NCBI GenBank assembly: GCA_027257055.1
Contig: JAPVLO010000122.1
Location: 3,162,001 to 3,226,000 of the forward strand
Length of the DNA: 64,000 nucleotides
Source: Cephalopachus bancanus
Taxonomy: Eukaryota > Chordata > Mammalia > Primates > Tarsiidae
Direction of reading: 5' to 3'
Shown: positions 43,403 through 55,156 of the stretch, in pieces
Layout: each line of letters opens with the position of its first letter
Position numbering within the stretch: the first letter of the stretch is position 1
Translations under genes and position numbers: made by a program
Notes under the pieces: generated by a model
What the model was told of the DNA's origin: nothing
The model's input: only the letters and a program-made list of their open reading frames with translations
Database searches by the model: none

Positions 43403-44092
43403 TGTGTTCAAATGTCAGAAGACCCTAAGGCAGGAGCTCACACAGAGAATGATTCAAGTCACAAGCCGAGAGGCAGTGGGATTGATATTGGCTGCTAAAC
43501 AACGTTGTCAGTGACACAGGCTCTTTCGGTTTTCCTTCCTACCATTCTTATTATGTACCTTACTATGTAGGCCTTTGTCCCATGTTTGTCACCTCAGAGT
43601 ACTGCATCATCAGGCCTCATGTCTACATTCTAGGCAAGAAAAAGGAGGAAGGGCGAAGAGATGAATGGTTTTCTATAGTGGTCTTCCCCAGGGAATTTTG
43701 TCTCCATCTCACTATTTATAACTACACTATTTATAACTACATGGCCAACCTTTGCTGCAAAAGAGGCTGAGAAAAACGAATATTTTTGGTTAGGCCCATT
43801 GCTGTCCCAAACAAAACTGAAGTTTTGTTAGTAAAAAAGAAAGGGAAAGGGAAAATGGATATTAAATATATAATTAGGAGAGTCTGCTTTAAAGGAAGAC
43901 TTAGTCTTCTACTAATAAGTAACAAAATAAACAGTGTAACATGTGGCACAAGCCAAACGAACTAGCCATGGAATAAAGCAGGATAGGAAGAATGAGATAG
44001 AATGAAATGGAATGGAATGCTCAAAATATTTATCTAGGAATTCATTATTTGATAGAGATGGCCCCACAAATCATCAGGAATGGAATAGAATG
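43403..44092. other. No recognised feature
   Basis: No gene recognised. Near 43.99-44.02 kb a short GAATGG-type run ('GAATGAAATGGAATGG') occurs, too short to call satellite. Confidence 0.4.
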
Positions 44093-44272
44093 CAAGTAGC
44101 TGGAACCACAGGCCTGTGCCACCACCCCTTGGCTGATTTTTAAATTTTTTTATTGTAGAGACAGGTCTCACCATATTGCTCAGGCTGGTCTCGAACACCT
44201 GAGCTCAGGCAATTCTCTCGCCTCCACCTCCCAAAGTGCTGGGATTATAGGCACAAGCCACCTCACCCAGCT
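44093..44272 (-). repeat. Alu fragment (part right arm plus left arm)
   Basis: Minus-oriented from 'GCAAGTAGCTGGAACCACAG' to 'CACCCAGC'; the right-arm 3' portion is missing. Confidence 0.8.
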
Positions 44273-44374
44273 TGAACACATTTCTTATTAATACAGCCTT
44301 TCTTTCTTCTTTCTAAACTGCTTTACTTAGGCTTTAATTTTTCCACATAAACTTTAGAATAAAATTTTCAAGTC

Positions 44375-44660
44375 CCTTAAAAGACTTCCCTAAGATTTTG
44401 ATTGGAATTGCATTAAATTATAGAGTAATATAGGAAGAAGTGGAGTTTTTACAATATTGTCTTCCCAACTGCAAATACGGTGTATTGTTCCATTTATTTA
44501 GGTCTTCCTTCATGGAAGTGTTTTCATACAAAAGTCCTGTGCATTCTTTGTTGGGTTAATTTGTGACAGAACATCCAAAGCTTTTTGTATTTTGCCACTT
44601 TGTTATGTTCTGCTTTACATTGGAACATTTCTGCATTGTGGATTCACCTTTAGATTGATG
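44375..44660 (-). mobile_element. Ancient L1 fragment, antisense
   Basis: 'GATTTTGATTGGAATTGCAT', then 'CATTTATTTAGGTCTTCC' and 'AAAAGTCCTGTGCATTCTTT' follow the order of antisense L1 ORF2. Older than all Alus in the window. Confidence 0.6.
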
Positions 44661-44897
44661 GCATCTCACAGCCATAGTTGACAGCAGTCCCCTCCACCTG
44701 TTCCCTTAGTAGTACATAAAATAATGGTGCCTCGGAAAAGAGAGGGCTTTTAATTCAAAGAAACTTAGCATATATTTTATATTTGTTGATTTTCTTTCCC
44801 TTTGGTTTCTTTTGTCCACTCCCTTGGTACTTCCAATTGATCAAAATCAAAAGTGACCACTGTTTAGAAATGCTCATTCACTTTCCAAATTACTGTA
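44661..44897. other. No recognised feature
   Basis: Short unassigned stretch between the L1 fossil and an Alu. Confidence 0.4.
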
Positions 44898-45513
44898 GAC
44901 ACTATTTATTCTTTTTTTTTTTTTTTGAATTGGAGTCTCACTCCATCACCCAGACTGGAGTGCCGTGGCAGGCCACCGTGGCCTCGACCTTCTGGGCTCC
45001 AGCGATCCTTCCATCTCAGCCTTCCGAGTAGCCAGAATTACAGGCATGCGCTACCACGCCCGGCTGATTTTCTTTTTTTTTTTTTTTTTTTTGAGTTGGA
45101 GTGTCACTCGGTCGCCCAGACTGGAGTGCAGTAGCCACTCCCGGCCACCGCAGCCTCGACCTGCTGGGCTCCGGCGATCCTTCCGCCTCAGACTTCCACG
45201 TAGCTGGAACTGCAGGCGCGCACTACCACGCCCAGCTGATTTTTTGATTTATTGTAGAGATGAGGTCTCGCTGCCCAGGCGGGTCTCGAACCCGCGGGCT
45301 CAGGCAATCTGCTCACCTCAGCCTCCCAAAGGCGCAGGATTACAGGATGAGCCACCAAGCCCGGCCTTTTTTTTTTTAATTGTAGAGATGAGGTCTAGCC
45401 AAGTTGCCTGGGTGGGTCTCGAACCCGCAGGCTCAGGCAATCCACTCATCTCGGCCTCCCAAAGCACTGGGATTACAGGCTGAGCCACCAAGCTGGCCGA
45501 CACTACTTATTCT
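44898..45513 (-). repeat. Outer Alu, split by an inner Alu
   Basis: Target duplications GACACTATTTATTCT (44898-44912) and GACACTACTTATTCT (45499-45513) enclose right arm 44913-45071 and left arm 45367-45498. The middle is occupied by a second Alu. Left arm is the 'CAAGTTGCCTGGG' form, so it is the older of the two. Confidence 0.9.
45072..45366 (-). repeat. Inner Alu of a nested pair
   Basis: Full-length young-type dimer (long T-run, 'TCTCGAACCCGCGGGCTC', short left arm) inserted in the A-rich linker of the outer Alu, same orientation. Confidence 0.92.
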
Positions 45514-45581
45514 AATAATGTATAATACTAAGGACACTTCTACTTTTTTTTTTGTAAATAGAGCCAATCTATTTTGTTTTG

Positions 45582-45895
45582 CTTGTAGTTTTTTTTTTTT
45601 TTTTTTTGAGTTGGAGTCTCACTCTGTCACTCAGACTGGAGTGCAGTGGCTGCTCCCGGCCACTGCAGCCTCGACCTGCTGGGCTCTGGCGATCCTTCCG
45701 CCTCAGCCTTACAGTAGCTGGAATTACAGGTGCGCGCTACCACACCCGGCTAGTTTTTGATTTATTGTAGAGATGAGAGCTCGCCAAGTTGCCCAGGCGG
45801 GTCTCGAACCCGCGGGCTCAGGCAATCCACTCACCTCAGCCTCCCAAAGGTGCGGGATTACAGGCTGAGCCACCAAGCCCGGTTTGTAGTTTTTT
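45582..45895 (-). repeat. Alu SINE
   Basis: Flanked by the short repeat TTGTAGTTTTTTTT (about 45583 and 45884). Left-arm 'GCCAAGTTGCCCAGGCGGGT' form together with a full T-arm-like B box. Confidence 0.9.
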
Positions 45896-46149
45896 TTAAT
45901 TAAATATTTTTGAAAAGTACAATAGGTAATATAATAAACTCTTATAAGCCAGCCTCCCAAATGAAAAAATGCTGACATTTTATATTTGCTTCCATTCAAA
46001 TTTTCTAATTTTCTTTTTAATAATATAAATATAATAATAAAGTTTTAATTTTATTTATTAGTTTAATTTATTTTATTTAGTAATTACAGATAAAGTTTTT
46101 AAAGCATCTATAACTTTATTATAGACAAAGTTTTCTGGTTTTTGGCTTC

Positions 46150-46471
46150 TATGCTCATTTCTATTTCTTTTTTTTTTTTTGAGTTGGAGTCTCACTCTGT
46201 CGCCCAGACTGGAGTGCAGTGGCCGCTCCCGGCCACCGCAGCCTCAACCTGCTGGGCTCCGGCGATCCTTCCGCCTCAGCCTTCGAAGTAGCTGGAACTA
46301 CAGGCGTGTGCTACCACGCCCGTCTAATTTTTGATTTATTGTAGAGATGAGGTCTTGCCAAGTTGCCCAGGCGGATTTTGAACCCGCAGGCTCAGGCAAT
46401 CCACTCATCTCAGCCTCCCAAAGGCACAGGATTACAGGCTGAGCCACTGAGCCGGTTTATGCTGATTTCTA
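46150..46471 (-). repeat. Alu SINE, 14-bp duplication
   Basis: TATGCTCATTTCTA (46150-46163) and TATGCTGATTTCTA (46458-46471) flank a minus-oriented dimer (46164-46457). Confidence 0.92.
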
Positions 46472-47082
46472 ACTCTCTCCTGAGGCAACCACTTTCATGA
46501 GTTTGGAGTGTAGCCAATTCATGTTTTGTCTACCTTTGTGTTACATACAATCCATAAGTAATATACAGTATTGTTTTATGGATTTTAAAATGTTACCTGT
46601 GTGACATTGTAGTCAATGATATTTCTGCAATTTTCACTCAAAATGATGTTTTTTAGTTCTTGCTATGTTAGTACATAGATTTAACCTATTTATTTTAACT
46701 TCTGGATAATATTTTATTTTATAAATTATTTAGAGACATTTGGCTTGCTTCCGTCAATCTGTTATTACAATCACTGCTGCAATGAACCCTGAACCTGTTT
46801 TCTTGTTCATGTTCAGGTGCAAAGAATTCCTCAACCACATCTTCTAGTTTCTCAATAAAAACAACCTAGTCTTTAAATGAAAAAAATAGATACGTTATTT
46901 TAATATTTTCAAAAAGAAAATATATAATTGATAAAAGTTCTAAGAATGTCTTTTCCCACTTTGTATAAAATAACTGCAGGGTATTAGTACATTATAATGA
47001 GAGACAGTCGTTGTAATTATATTTCATGAAAGGACTCTTATCAGAATGTCAACATTCTTTTTTCCATTAAAATATGTTTCTA
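46472..47082. other. No recognised feature
   Basis: AT-rich sequence, possibly old L1-derived, without clear landmarks. Confidence 0.4.
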
Positions 47083-47200
47083 CTGCTAGGGGAGGAAGGG
47101 GCACACCTCATCAACAACGGTACCTGCATAATCAACGTTTGTATACCTAACCGTGAATTGTATCCTACATCTTTAAAATAAAATTTTTTAAAAGTTTCTA
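47076..47200 (+). mobile_element. Severely 5'-truncated L1 tail
   Basis: About 110 bp of 3' UTR ('CACACCTCATCAACAACGG', 'CCTAACCGTGAATTG') and an A/T-rich tail between GTTTCTA copies (47076-47082, 47194-47200). The same 3' UTR occurs at 12.8 and 20.4 kb. Confidence 0.75.
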
Positions 47201-47625
47201 TTGGACACTATTTAAAAAAAAAAATTCCCTGCACGTGTGTGCCTTTTCTCCAAAAAAACAAGCACAACATAATTATTTGCCATACACTTTCTTGGCAAAT
47301 GGAGACTTGTATAACTTTGTTTCATCAGATACAGTGAAATCTTGTTTTATAAGTTTGTCTGTAATATCACAGCATTGTTCAGTGTGCACATCTAACATTT
47401 ATCTGAATGTTTATACTATGGCCATTTCTATAGGAACAGAACAGGGTTTACAAAACTACATAATTATTCCACAGTAATGTTCAATTGTACGAAAAAAATT
47501 ACATTTCTGTCATCTTGCTCTAACCCAACTTTCTTTGATTCTATATTTGTCTATTTGGCATCTTTACTATGTTATATTAACAATATTCTCTTCTTTTTTG
47601 TATTGATGTTCTGGCATTTGGGAAC
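47201..47625. other. No recognised feature
   Basis: AT-rich; short frames only. Confidence 0.4.
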
Positions 47626-48064
47626 CTTACAGACCCAAGGAGATTTTGCCCCACTTAACTTGGGAGCACACCTTTCAAATGTAAGTCAACCATCCTCTTT
47701 ATCTAAGTCTCAGATACCAACCCAATGCTTCCCCTGCCCTCAGTCATTCCAGGGCCAGATACCAGACAACTAGAGACCACCCCAACAGCCCAAAGCACAC
47801 CAGAATTATTCTAACTAGCCAGTTGTAAACTTTTTCCTCTGTCCTGCCTTTTCTTTTCTAGGGAAGCCCAATAAAAGCTGTGGCTTAGGCTCTCCCCTCA
47901 TTCCTTTCTACCTCCTGATCAAAACTGGTATTTCCCTCTCGGCCCCGCATGGTGTGGTGTGGCCCCTTGTCTTGGAAACGTAAGTAATAAATTATTCTTT
48001 CAATGGCACTGACTCTCCGTATAATTATTAGCCACCTCTGTAAATTAGAATCCTGTGGCTACAT
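47626..48064 (+). mobile_element. Probable solo LTR, family unknown
   Basis: AATAAA occurs in 'AGCCCAATAAAAGCTG' (47866-47881) and in 'AAGTAATAAATTATTC', followed by a C/T-rich and then GT-rich stretch as in R-U5. No target duplication found. Confidence 0.4.
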
Positions 48065-48087
48065 GAGAGATATATACAGAAGGTCTA

Positions 48088-48515
48088 TGTCTTAATCCGT
48101 TTTGTGTTGCCATAAAGGGATACCTGAAGCTTGGTAATTTATAAAGAAAAGAGGTTATTTGGCTCACAGTTCTTCAGACTGCACAGGAAACAGACTGTAT
48201 AGGCACCAGCATCTGCTTCTGGTGAGGGCTTGAGACTTGCTTCCACTCATGGTGGCAGTGGAAGAAGAAGGTGAACCCAGTCACATGTCGAGAGAGGAAA
48301 GAAGGTGGCAGGCTCTTTTTTAACAATTGGTTCTAATGGTAATTAATAGAGCAATAATTCACTCTACTGGAGGAGGGCACAAAGCTGTTTGTGAGAGATC
48401 CACCCACATGACCTAAATACCTCCCACCAGCCCCCTCTCCAACACTCAGGATCAAATTTCAAAAAGAGATTTGGAAGGGACAAATATCCAAACAATAACC
48501 AGTCTACTACAGCAA
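48088..48515 (-). mobile_element. MaLR LTR (MST/MLT-like)
   Basis: Reverse of an MST-type LTR: 'TTGTGTTGCCATAAAGGGAT', 'GGTAATTTATAAAGAAAAGA', 'TGGTGAGGGCTTGAG', 'CCACATGACCTAAATACCTC', 'AACACTCAGGATCAAATTTC'. Diverged. Recognition is from memory. Confidence 0.65.
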
Positions 48516-49575
48516 GTTCCACTGCAACCAACCAACCAACCAATCAACCAACAAAAAATCACATAGGAAAAAAACCAAACTGTACCAAAGTAAGTCTCCT
48601 TCCTGCTCCAGACCTTAAATTCCCCAGAATCCCTGGCTTTAGTTTATCATATGTAAGCTATTTATATAGCAATTGATACTATTGCAGGATTTCAGAAACA
48701 AGTTATGAAGAGAAGAATCTAGGATGGGTTGATACATGTGCATTTGACCTGATGCGTAATGCTTTAAAATTGTCTAAGGCAACTTTGTAGATAATTTTTG
48801 GAAAATGGTTCATGTTTCCAGATATTCCTTGGTTCCTGCTTTGAGCAGTCCAGAATGACTGCCTGCCACTAGTAGTTCAGTGGTCTGTCAGGAATACACT
48901 ATCTGATGAAAGGACCTTCCACCCCTCATTCGGAACATATCACGCTCCCCCCATGAATATCCACACAGATCACTTATTCTTCCTAGTTCCTTTCCCCGGA
49001 TAGATATTCTTTTAGTGATTACATCCTCAGGTGACCCCATACCCGATACACCTTAGTCCATTTAGAATGACTCTTTTATCAAGAAGGAATAAATCTTGGC
49101 ACTCAAAAATAATAATAATGATTTAGCTTGAAAACCTTGCATGAAAAATTGCATAGGTGAAATATTTCTGGACTGATATCCTCTAAAAGTCAGCGAAATG
49201 AATGAGGAATTGAGTGCCTTCTTGAGATGTCACCCCTGAGGGACTCCAACATTTATGTGAATTTTAGGAAGTTAACATCGTCACTGTGGCTTTGGTCTAC
49301 ACAGGCAGGGCATACCAATCAATTCCAGGCTAAGTCAGCGGCAATATTTGCCTCAGCAACAGATCATTAAGTGGAAGGAAATGTGAGGATAATTCAAGAG
49401 AGCAGGACTGGATTGTGGAACTCAGCAGGTAAACCAGAAAGCTGGAGAACTAGTCCCAAATGTACCATGTGACACAGCCCATGAATACTGCCAGAACATT
49501 TGTTTCATCTTTAACCTTTATCTTGGTTGTTTGTTGTTTCCCCTTGGAGAGGGATAGAAAGGTACTTACTGGATG
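48516..49575. other. Unassigned, with a CCAA repeat at its start
   Basis: A short CCAA tandem (48530-48555) follows the MaLR LTR. The rest has no recognised gene or repeat. Confidence 0.4.
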
Positions 49576-49863
49576 ATTTATTTATTTATTTGAGTCAGGG
49601 TCTTACCCTGTCACCAGGCTGGAGGGCAGTGGCACAATCCCAGCTCACCACCTGGGCTCAGGTGATCCTTCTGTCTCAGCCTCCGATGTAACTGGGACTA
49701 CAGGCATGCGCCACCTCACCCAGCTAACTTTAAAAATTTTTTTGTAGAGGTGAAATCTCACTATGTTGCTTAAGCTGATCTTGAACCCATGGACTCAAGT
49801 GATCCTCCTGCCTTGGGCTTCCAAGGTATTGGGATTACAGGCGTGAGCCACCATGTTGGGCCA
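49576..49863 (-). repeat. Alu SINE, older
   Basis: Minus-oriented with TTTATTTATTTATT tail and a diverged left arm ('TATGTTGCTTAAGC'). Confidence 0.85.
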
Positions 49864-50115
49864 CTGGAAAATTTAAACATTTTAGTAAAGTTACTTGTGG
49901 GCTGTATCTACCTAGTGCATGGTGTATAGAAATTGAGACTACCTGAAAAACATATCTTAGGTTTATTTGTAAACGTATATGTAGGGCCTTGCCTCCTTGT
50001 CCTGCAGAGTGAAATCCCAACCAAAACTGCCTTAAAACTCTGCCTGCCAATTGGTAGATATGATCAACAAAAGCAAGTGACTAATAAGAAATCACAAACA
50101 CAGACTGGGAGGAAA

Positions 50116-50117
<2 letters not shown>
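49864..50117. other. No recognised feature
   Basis: Short unassigned stretch. Confidence 0.4.

Positions 50118-50176
<59 letters not shown>
50118..50176. repeat. (CA)n microsatellite
   Basis: About 29 uninterrupted CA units. Likely polymorphic. Confidence 0.97.
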
Positions 50177-50179
<3 letters not shown>

Positions 50180-50337
50180 TTTGATTGATAGTGCATTTCC
50201 ATTCCTGAATCATCATTTAGAAATATAACAGCTGGTAACTCTGTGCCTTGATTTCTTAGGGTGTCTTGCTTACGTACAGTAAGTAGGTGCTTGTTGCATG
50301 TGGTCTTCTGTTCACAGCCTGCCATGGAGGGGCTAGT

Positions 50338-50474
50338 ATTTTTTTTTTGTTTTTGTAGAGGCAAGACTTCGCTATGTTGCCAAGGCTGGTCTCCGACACC
50401 TGGGCTCAAGCGGTCCTTCCATCTTGGCCTTCCAAACTGCTGGGATTACAGGTGTGAGCTACCAAGTCCAGCCA
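50338..50474 (-). repeat. Monomeric Alu-like (FLAM) element
   Basis: A single minus-oriented left arm ('AGAGGCAAGACTTCGC', 'CAAACTGCTGGGATTACAGG', 'CAAGTCCAGCC') with its own T-run; no right arm. Fits the free left monomer family. Confidence 0.8.
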
Positions 50475-50980
50475 AAGCTTGGGCTAGTCTTATATGTGGA
50501 AAGATAACCTGTATTTGGTACAGGTAACAATAAGCTAAAAATAGAAACAGGAAGGATTCAAATAGCATCACAAGTAACAAATCCAAAAGAAATTTAGAGG
50601 TGTTTGAGTTGTTTAGGCTAATTATGAAAGTCAGTATTCTTGGAAATCAGATTTCCACAAAACATCTCCCAACAGCACTGCTACTGGGGAAGAATACAGG
50701 CTGAATGCAGCCTCCTTGGTCTTGTTTATCTGATTATAGCAAAGCAGGATGAGAAGTAAGATGTTATTGTGGTTAAAACTTTTAGAATTTGCCATTACCT
50801 TGGAAGCTTGCACATGCTTTTTCTTTTTAGTGTGCAAATTGCTTACATTGTTGAGTTTAGTCTCTTGGTGTGAAGGTGAGCTGTCAATAGTGTAATTAGA
50901 TAGGTGGGAGGGGACGCAGTTATAGACAGAGGCTGTGCTGCGAGGACAGTGGAGGACCAGTTGTGAAAACCCTAAGGCAG
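50475..50980. other. No recognised feature
   Basis: No repeat recognised. The 119-codon minus-strand frame at 50631-50990 has no domain. Confidence 0.4.
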
Positions 50981-51154
50981 AGGTTCTCAAAGCAGAGTCC
51001 CTGGACCAGCAACATCAGCAACCCCTGAGAATTTGCTAAAATGCTGAATCCCAGACCTACTGAATTAATCAGAAACTCTCAGAGCAGGACCCAGCACGCT
51101 GTTTGCCTTTTAACAAGCCCTCAAGAGAGCTGATGTGCTAGAAAGTTTGAGAAC
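50981..51154 (-). mobile_element. MER5A-like hAT element
   Basis: 'CAGAGGTTCTCAAAGCAGAG' and, at the other end, 'AAAGTTTGAGAAC' are inverted-repeat-like termini. The core 'TGAATTAATCAGAAACTCTC' is reversed relative to the copy at 421. Short and noncoding. Confidence 0.75.
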
Positions 51155-52192
51155 TTCCATGCCAACAAGAGAATAAGCTGGGTCTGGTGTGTTCACGGAG
51201 ACCTCCAGACACAGTGGCCATCCCATTCTCAGGTGTAGCCTGTGCGCTTGGACTCCCTACATTGAGCACTCAATATTTGTGCTTTAACCATTTTTTTAAA
51301 CTGTTGAGATTGGGAAAATTTAAGTGTCAAGTGTTTACTCTCAGAAGATCATCTACTTTCACACTCAGTGACTTAAAATAAAGAAGATATTTTCAAATAA
51401 TTTGCAATTTCAAGAGAAGAGCTTTGGAAGGAGATAGCACTAAGTAACCCAGATTGTGTATAGGCAAGTGTTGAAGGGCCTTCCCTTTAGTTAAAATGTA
51501 GCTCTTTTTGGAATGTCATCATGTTTTGTATAAGCCATTAGCCAAATGATGCTGCTTTGACTTTCACACTGGTCTTGTTGACATCAGAGGTTGAAAAGGT
51601 GACTTTTAGCTATTGGCATGAAGCTGTCACCTCATAGTGATGGCAGTTTCGTAAATATCAAATTAGTACCTCACCTCGTTTCATCTATCTGTCAAATATT
51701 TGAGTCGTTCAAAATGAATACCCATGGGTTCAAAGTTGCACTCCAAAAAGTTATACTCACAGGTCCTACCAACACTCCCAATGCTAGATCTACACGAGAA
51801 GAGTTGTGGCTCTGAGTCCTGTGTTTTGGAAGGCTGTTTCTGAGTGCTTTTCCAGTCTCGGGGCATCCCTTCTAGACCCTAGCCCTGGAATTCCCTGACC
51901 CCAAAACCCTGAGTTCACATCCCAGCCTCAGCAGGCCTCCTCCTTAGGTCCATCTTTCTGAGGACAGGCTACCATTCTGGTGTGTGCACCCCGAGACTAA
52001 AGGGGTGGCTGAGGGGCAGCTGTTTGCTGGAGATGGGCACCCAGCTTGACTATATCATCTGGAGTATCTACATTCATGTCTGCAAGGACAGAGCCAGGGC
52101 TGGGACAGGCCTTTGGTTAGGGGCTGGTGCTCCCTGCTCCACTAAAAGTAACTGAGGAATTCAATAAGAACAGAATCTATTTTAACAGTTTC
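51155..52192. other. No recognised feature
   Basis: About 1 kb with near-average composition. Short frames only; no exon-like pattern that I can defend. Confidence 0.4.
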
Positions 52193-52518
52193 ATAGCTTG
52201 ATTTTTGTTGTTGTTGTTGTTTGTTTTTTTGAGTTGGGGTCTCACTCTGTCGCCCAGACTGGATTGCAGTGGCCGCTCCCGGCCACCGCAGCCTCGACCT
52301 GCTGGGCTCCGGTGATCCTTCTGCCTCAGCCTTCCCAGTAGCCGGAATTCCAGGCGTGTGCCACCACGCCCGGCTGATTTTTTGATTTACTGTAGAGATG
52401 AAGTCGCGCCTGCCCAGGCGGGTCTCGAACCCGCGGGCTCAGGCAATCCACTCACCTCAGCCTCCCAATGGCACGGGATTACAGGCTGAGCCACCGAACC
52501 CGGCTAATAGCTTGACTT
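52193..52518 (-). repeat. Alu SINE, 12-bp duplication
   Basis: ATAGCTTGATTT (52193-52204) and ATAGCTTGACTT (52507-52518) flank the minus-oriented element. TTG microsatellite in the tail. Short left-arm class with complete T-arm-like B box. Confidence 0.93.
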
Positions 52519-52980
52519 ATAATTCTAAATATTTAGACAAATGGTGTGTGGGCCTCTATCAGCATTCTTGCCCCAGGCCCTACAAATGTCAGGGAAGGGC
52601 TAGCCACCCACAGTGACTCTTGTCCACTCCCACTATATGCAACTTGAACCTTCAGCTCCCACTACTGAATTTTATGAGAGTCATCTATGAAGAAATGTTA
52701 ACATTGTAGAGTGACAGATTTATGCAAGGCAGACTTGGAGAGCAGCCCTGAGGTCTCCAGGAGGCACCCAGCTTCTCTGTTTGCAGTGAACATCTGCTCT
52801 AGGTAAGACAGGAGAGGTGACTATGGATAGGACAGGAAGCGTGACTTTTAAAATAAACCAGAAAAGAGCTTCAAGGAATGTAACCAGGAGTCGGGCTTCA
52901 GAGACGTAAAATCAGCTAGCGACTTGGTCTGCAGTGTTTAGGAACTGAATAAGATAACAATAGTTGAGAGTTCAGACTGT
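52519..52980. other. No recognised feature
   Basis: Nothing recognised. Confidence 0.4.
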
Positions 52981-52984
52981 AGAA

Positions 52985-53225
52985 ACATATATCAGGGGCT
53001 TAAGTCCTGGATGGGACAGTTATTTGTGTGACCTGGATCCATTTTTTTAGCTTGCTTCCTCTGTGCCTTAGTTTCCTGCATGTAAAATAGGTATAATAAT
53101 AGTGCCTATTTTATGAGGTGGTTGGGAGGATGTAATGAAATGGAACATGTTGAGTATAGAGTGCCTGGCACATTATAAATATTCAATAAATGAAAGCTAT
53201 TATTTATAGTTAGTATTGTTAGTTC
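52985..53225 (+). mobile_element. MIR (ancient tRNA-derived SINE)
   Basis: 'TTAGTTTCCTGCATGTAAAA', 'TAATAATAGTGCCTA', 'GAGTGCCTGGCACATTATAA' and 'TTCAATAAATGAAAGC' are in MIR 3' order. A diverged ancient SINE. Confidence 0.75.
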
Positions 53226-53544
53226 TCATGGAAAATGTTTGTCTCTATGACTAATATGCAAAGTTTCACATGAGAGGCAAATTCTTCAATGAACGGATTC
53301 AGCTCTGAGTCACAGGATAAATATAACATGAATCCAAGAAGAAGAAGGTTTTAGGTTTCACAGTCAAGGGGATGATGACTTTCTGTTCCAATGTGGATTG
53401 CTTTTGGTTCCTCTGGAAAGATTCAAATGAGAATTTTAATACCTCTTCATCTTATTCTATCCTTATTGTACATAATGGAGTATAATGTCAGTCAGTATAA
53501 TGTAAAGGCAATTTTATCCTCACAGAATGCAGGTTTACATCCTA

Positions 53545-53690
53545 ATTTTATCATTTGCTGTGTGACTCTAAACAAATTACTTAACTTCTTTATATCTTTG
53601 GTTTTCTTGTCTGTAATGGAGAAAGCAATAATTCTAGTGCTTAGGTTTGTTGTGAGGGTTACATCCAGTGAAATGTTGGAGCCAGTTCAT
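53545..53690 (+). mobile_element. MIR fragment
   Basis: 'TGCTGTGTGACTCTAAACAA', 'TTGTCTGTAATGGAG' and 'TTGTTGTGAGGGTTACAT' match MIR order. Second MIR of the region, same orientation. Confidence 0.65.
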
Positions 53691-53918
53691 ACTATGGACA
53701 GATTAAACTGCTGAATTTTCAGGATTTTATAAGCCAGTGGTTAAACCACTGGGTAGCTTGAAATTAGCCATGGTAGGAGTATATGCACAGCAAACACTAC
53801 AAATCAGGCCCTTTTCCTTCAGAGAGCCGCTTATCAGCACTGCACTGATGACCCTGGATAAACATCGAAAAGGCTTAATACATATGCAGCATGAAATGGG
53901 AACTAAAATTGTTACTTT

Positions 53919-54219
53919 AAATTGTTTACTGAAAGCCGGGCTCGGTGGCTCAGCCTGTAATCCCGCGCCTTTGGGAGGCTGAGGTGAGTGGATTGCCTGA
54001 GCCTGTGGGTTCGAGACCCGCTTGGGCAGCGAGACCTCATCTCTACCATAAAATCAGCCGGGCGTGGTAGCGCGTGCCTGTAATTCCGGCTACTGGAAGG
54101 CTGAGGTGGAAGGATCGCCGGAGCCCAGCATGTCGAGGCTGCGGTGGGCGGGAGCGGCCACTGCACTCCAGTCTGGGCGACAGAGTGAGACTCCAACTCA
54201 AAAAAAAATTGTTTACTGA
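53919..54219 (+). repeat. Alu SINE, perfect 14-bp duplication
   Basis: AAATTGTTTACTGA flanks it at 53919-53932 and 54206-54219. Youngest-type sequence: GCCGGGCTCGGTGG head, 'GCTTGGGCAGCGAGACC' short left arm, no 'AATAAATC' linker here (a small deletion to 'ACCATAAAATCAG'). Confidence 0.95.
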
Positions 54220-54474
54220 GCTCTTAATATGAGTCTACATCTATTTTAGGCATTGTAGAACTCCGTTACTTTAAGAGGGTGGTTATGCACTTAGTGCTCC
54301 AAGAGAGAACAACTTAGACTGTGTCTAAGGGACAGGGCAAGAACAGTGATTGTCATTATAGCCATTGAGACCGGGGCAGTGGTCTCTGCAAACTTCTCTA
54401 TCTCTATCACACTTTTAAATTCATCTTTATTATCCCTGGATTCACTGAAGTACCTGGTAAGAATGGATGTTTCT
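54220..54474. other. No recognised feature
   Basis: Short unassigned spacer between two same-orientation Alus. Confidence 0.4.
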
Positions 54475-54752
54475 CCGTGGCTCAGCCTGTAATCCTGCGC
54501 TTTGGGAGGCTGAGGCGAGTGGATTGTCTGAGCCTGCGGGTTCAAGACCTGCCTGGGCAACTTGGCGAGATCTCATCTCTACAAGAAATCAAAAATTAGC
54601 CGGGCGTGCTAGCGCACGCCTGTAGTTCCAGCTACTGGGAAGGCTGAGGCAGAAGGATCGCCGGAGCCCAGCAGGTCGAGGCTGCGGTGGCCGGGAGCAG
54701 CCACTGCACTCCAGTCTGGGCGACAGAGTGAGATTCCAACTGACAAAAAAAA
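54475..54752 (+). repeat. Alu SINE, first ~10 bases missing
   Basis: Begins at 'CCGTGGCTCAGCCTG'. Left arm is the 'GGCAACTTGGCGAGATC' form with 'AATTAGCCGGGCGTG'. Confidence 0.9.
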
Positions 54753-54865
54753 TCATGCACGTTATTGGCCATATATCACATTTTAAAAAGTGATTTTTAA
54801 AGCATGTAACTGACTAGTTGATTGAGTCAGGCTTTTGTGGGTAAACTTGACCAAAATACCCATTC

Positions 54866-55156
54866 CTTTCTTTTTTTTTTGAGTTGGAGTCTCACTCTGT
54901 CACCAGACTGGAGTGCAGTGGCCGCTCCCGCCCACCGCAGCCTCGACCGGCTGGGCTCCGGCAATCCTTCCGCCTCAGCCTTCCAAGTAGCTGGAACTAC
55001 AGGCACGCGCTACCACGCCCGGCTCATTTTGATTTATTGTAGAGATGAGGTCTCGCCAAGTTGCCCAGGCGGGTCTCAAACCCGCGGGCTCAGGCAATCC
55101 ACTCACCTCAGCCTCCCAAAGGCGCGGGATTACAGGCTGAGCCACCGAGCCCGGCC
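54866..55156 (-). repeat. Alu SINE, inverted relative to the two upstream
   Basis: Minus-oriented, 'GCCAAGTTGCCCAGGCGGG' form. With 54475-54752 it makes an inverted pair ~110 bp apart that could form a long RNA hairpin. Confidence 0.92.

Noticed and set aside
43985..44095. GGAAT-type satellite
   Set aside because: Only a few imperfect GAATGG units; no array.
48530..48555. CCAA tandem as a CRISPR-like or regulatory array
   Set aside because: Pure simple repeat without spacers, in a primate genome; it adjoins a MaLR end.
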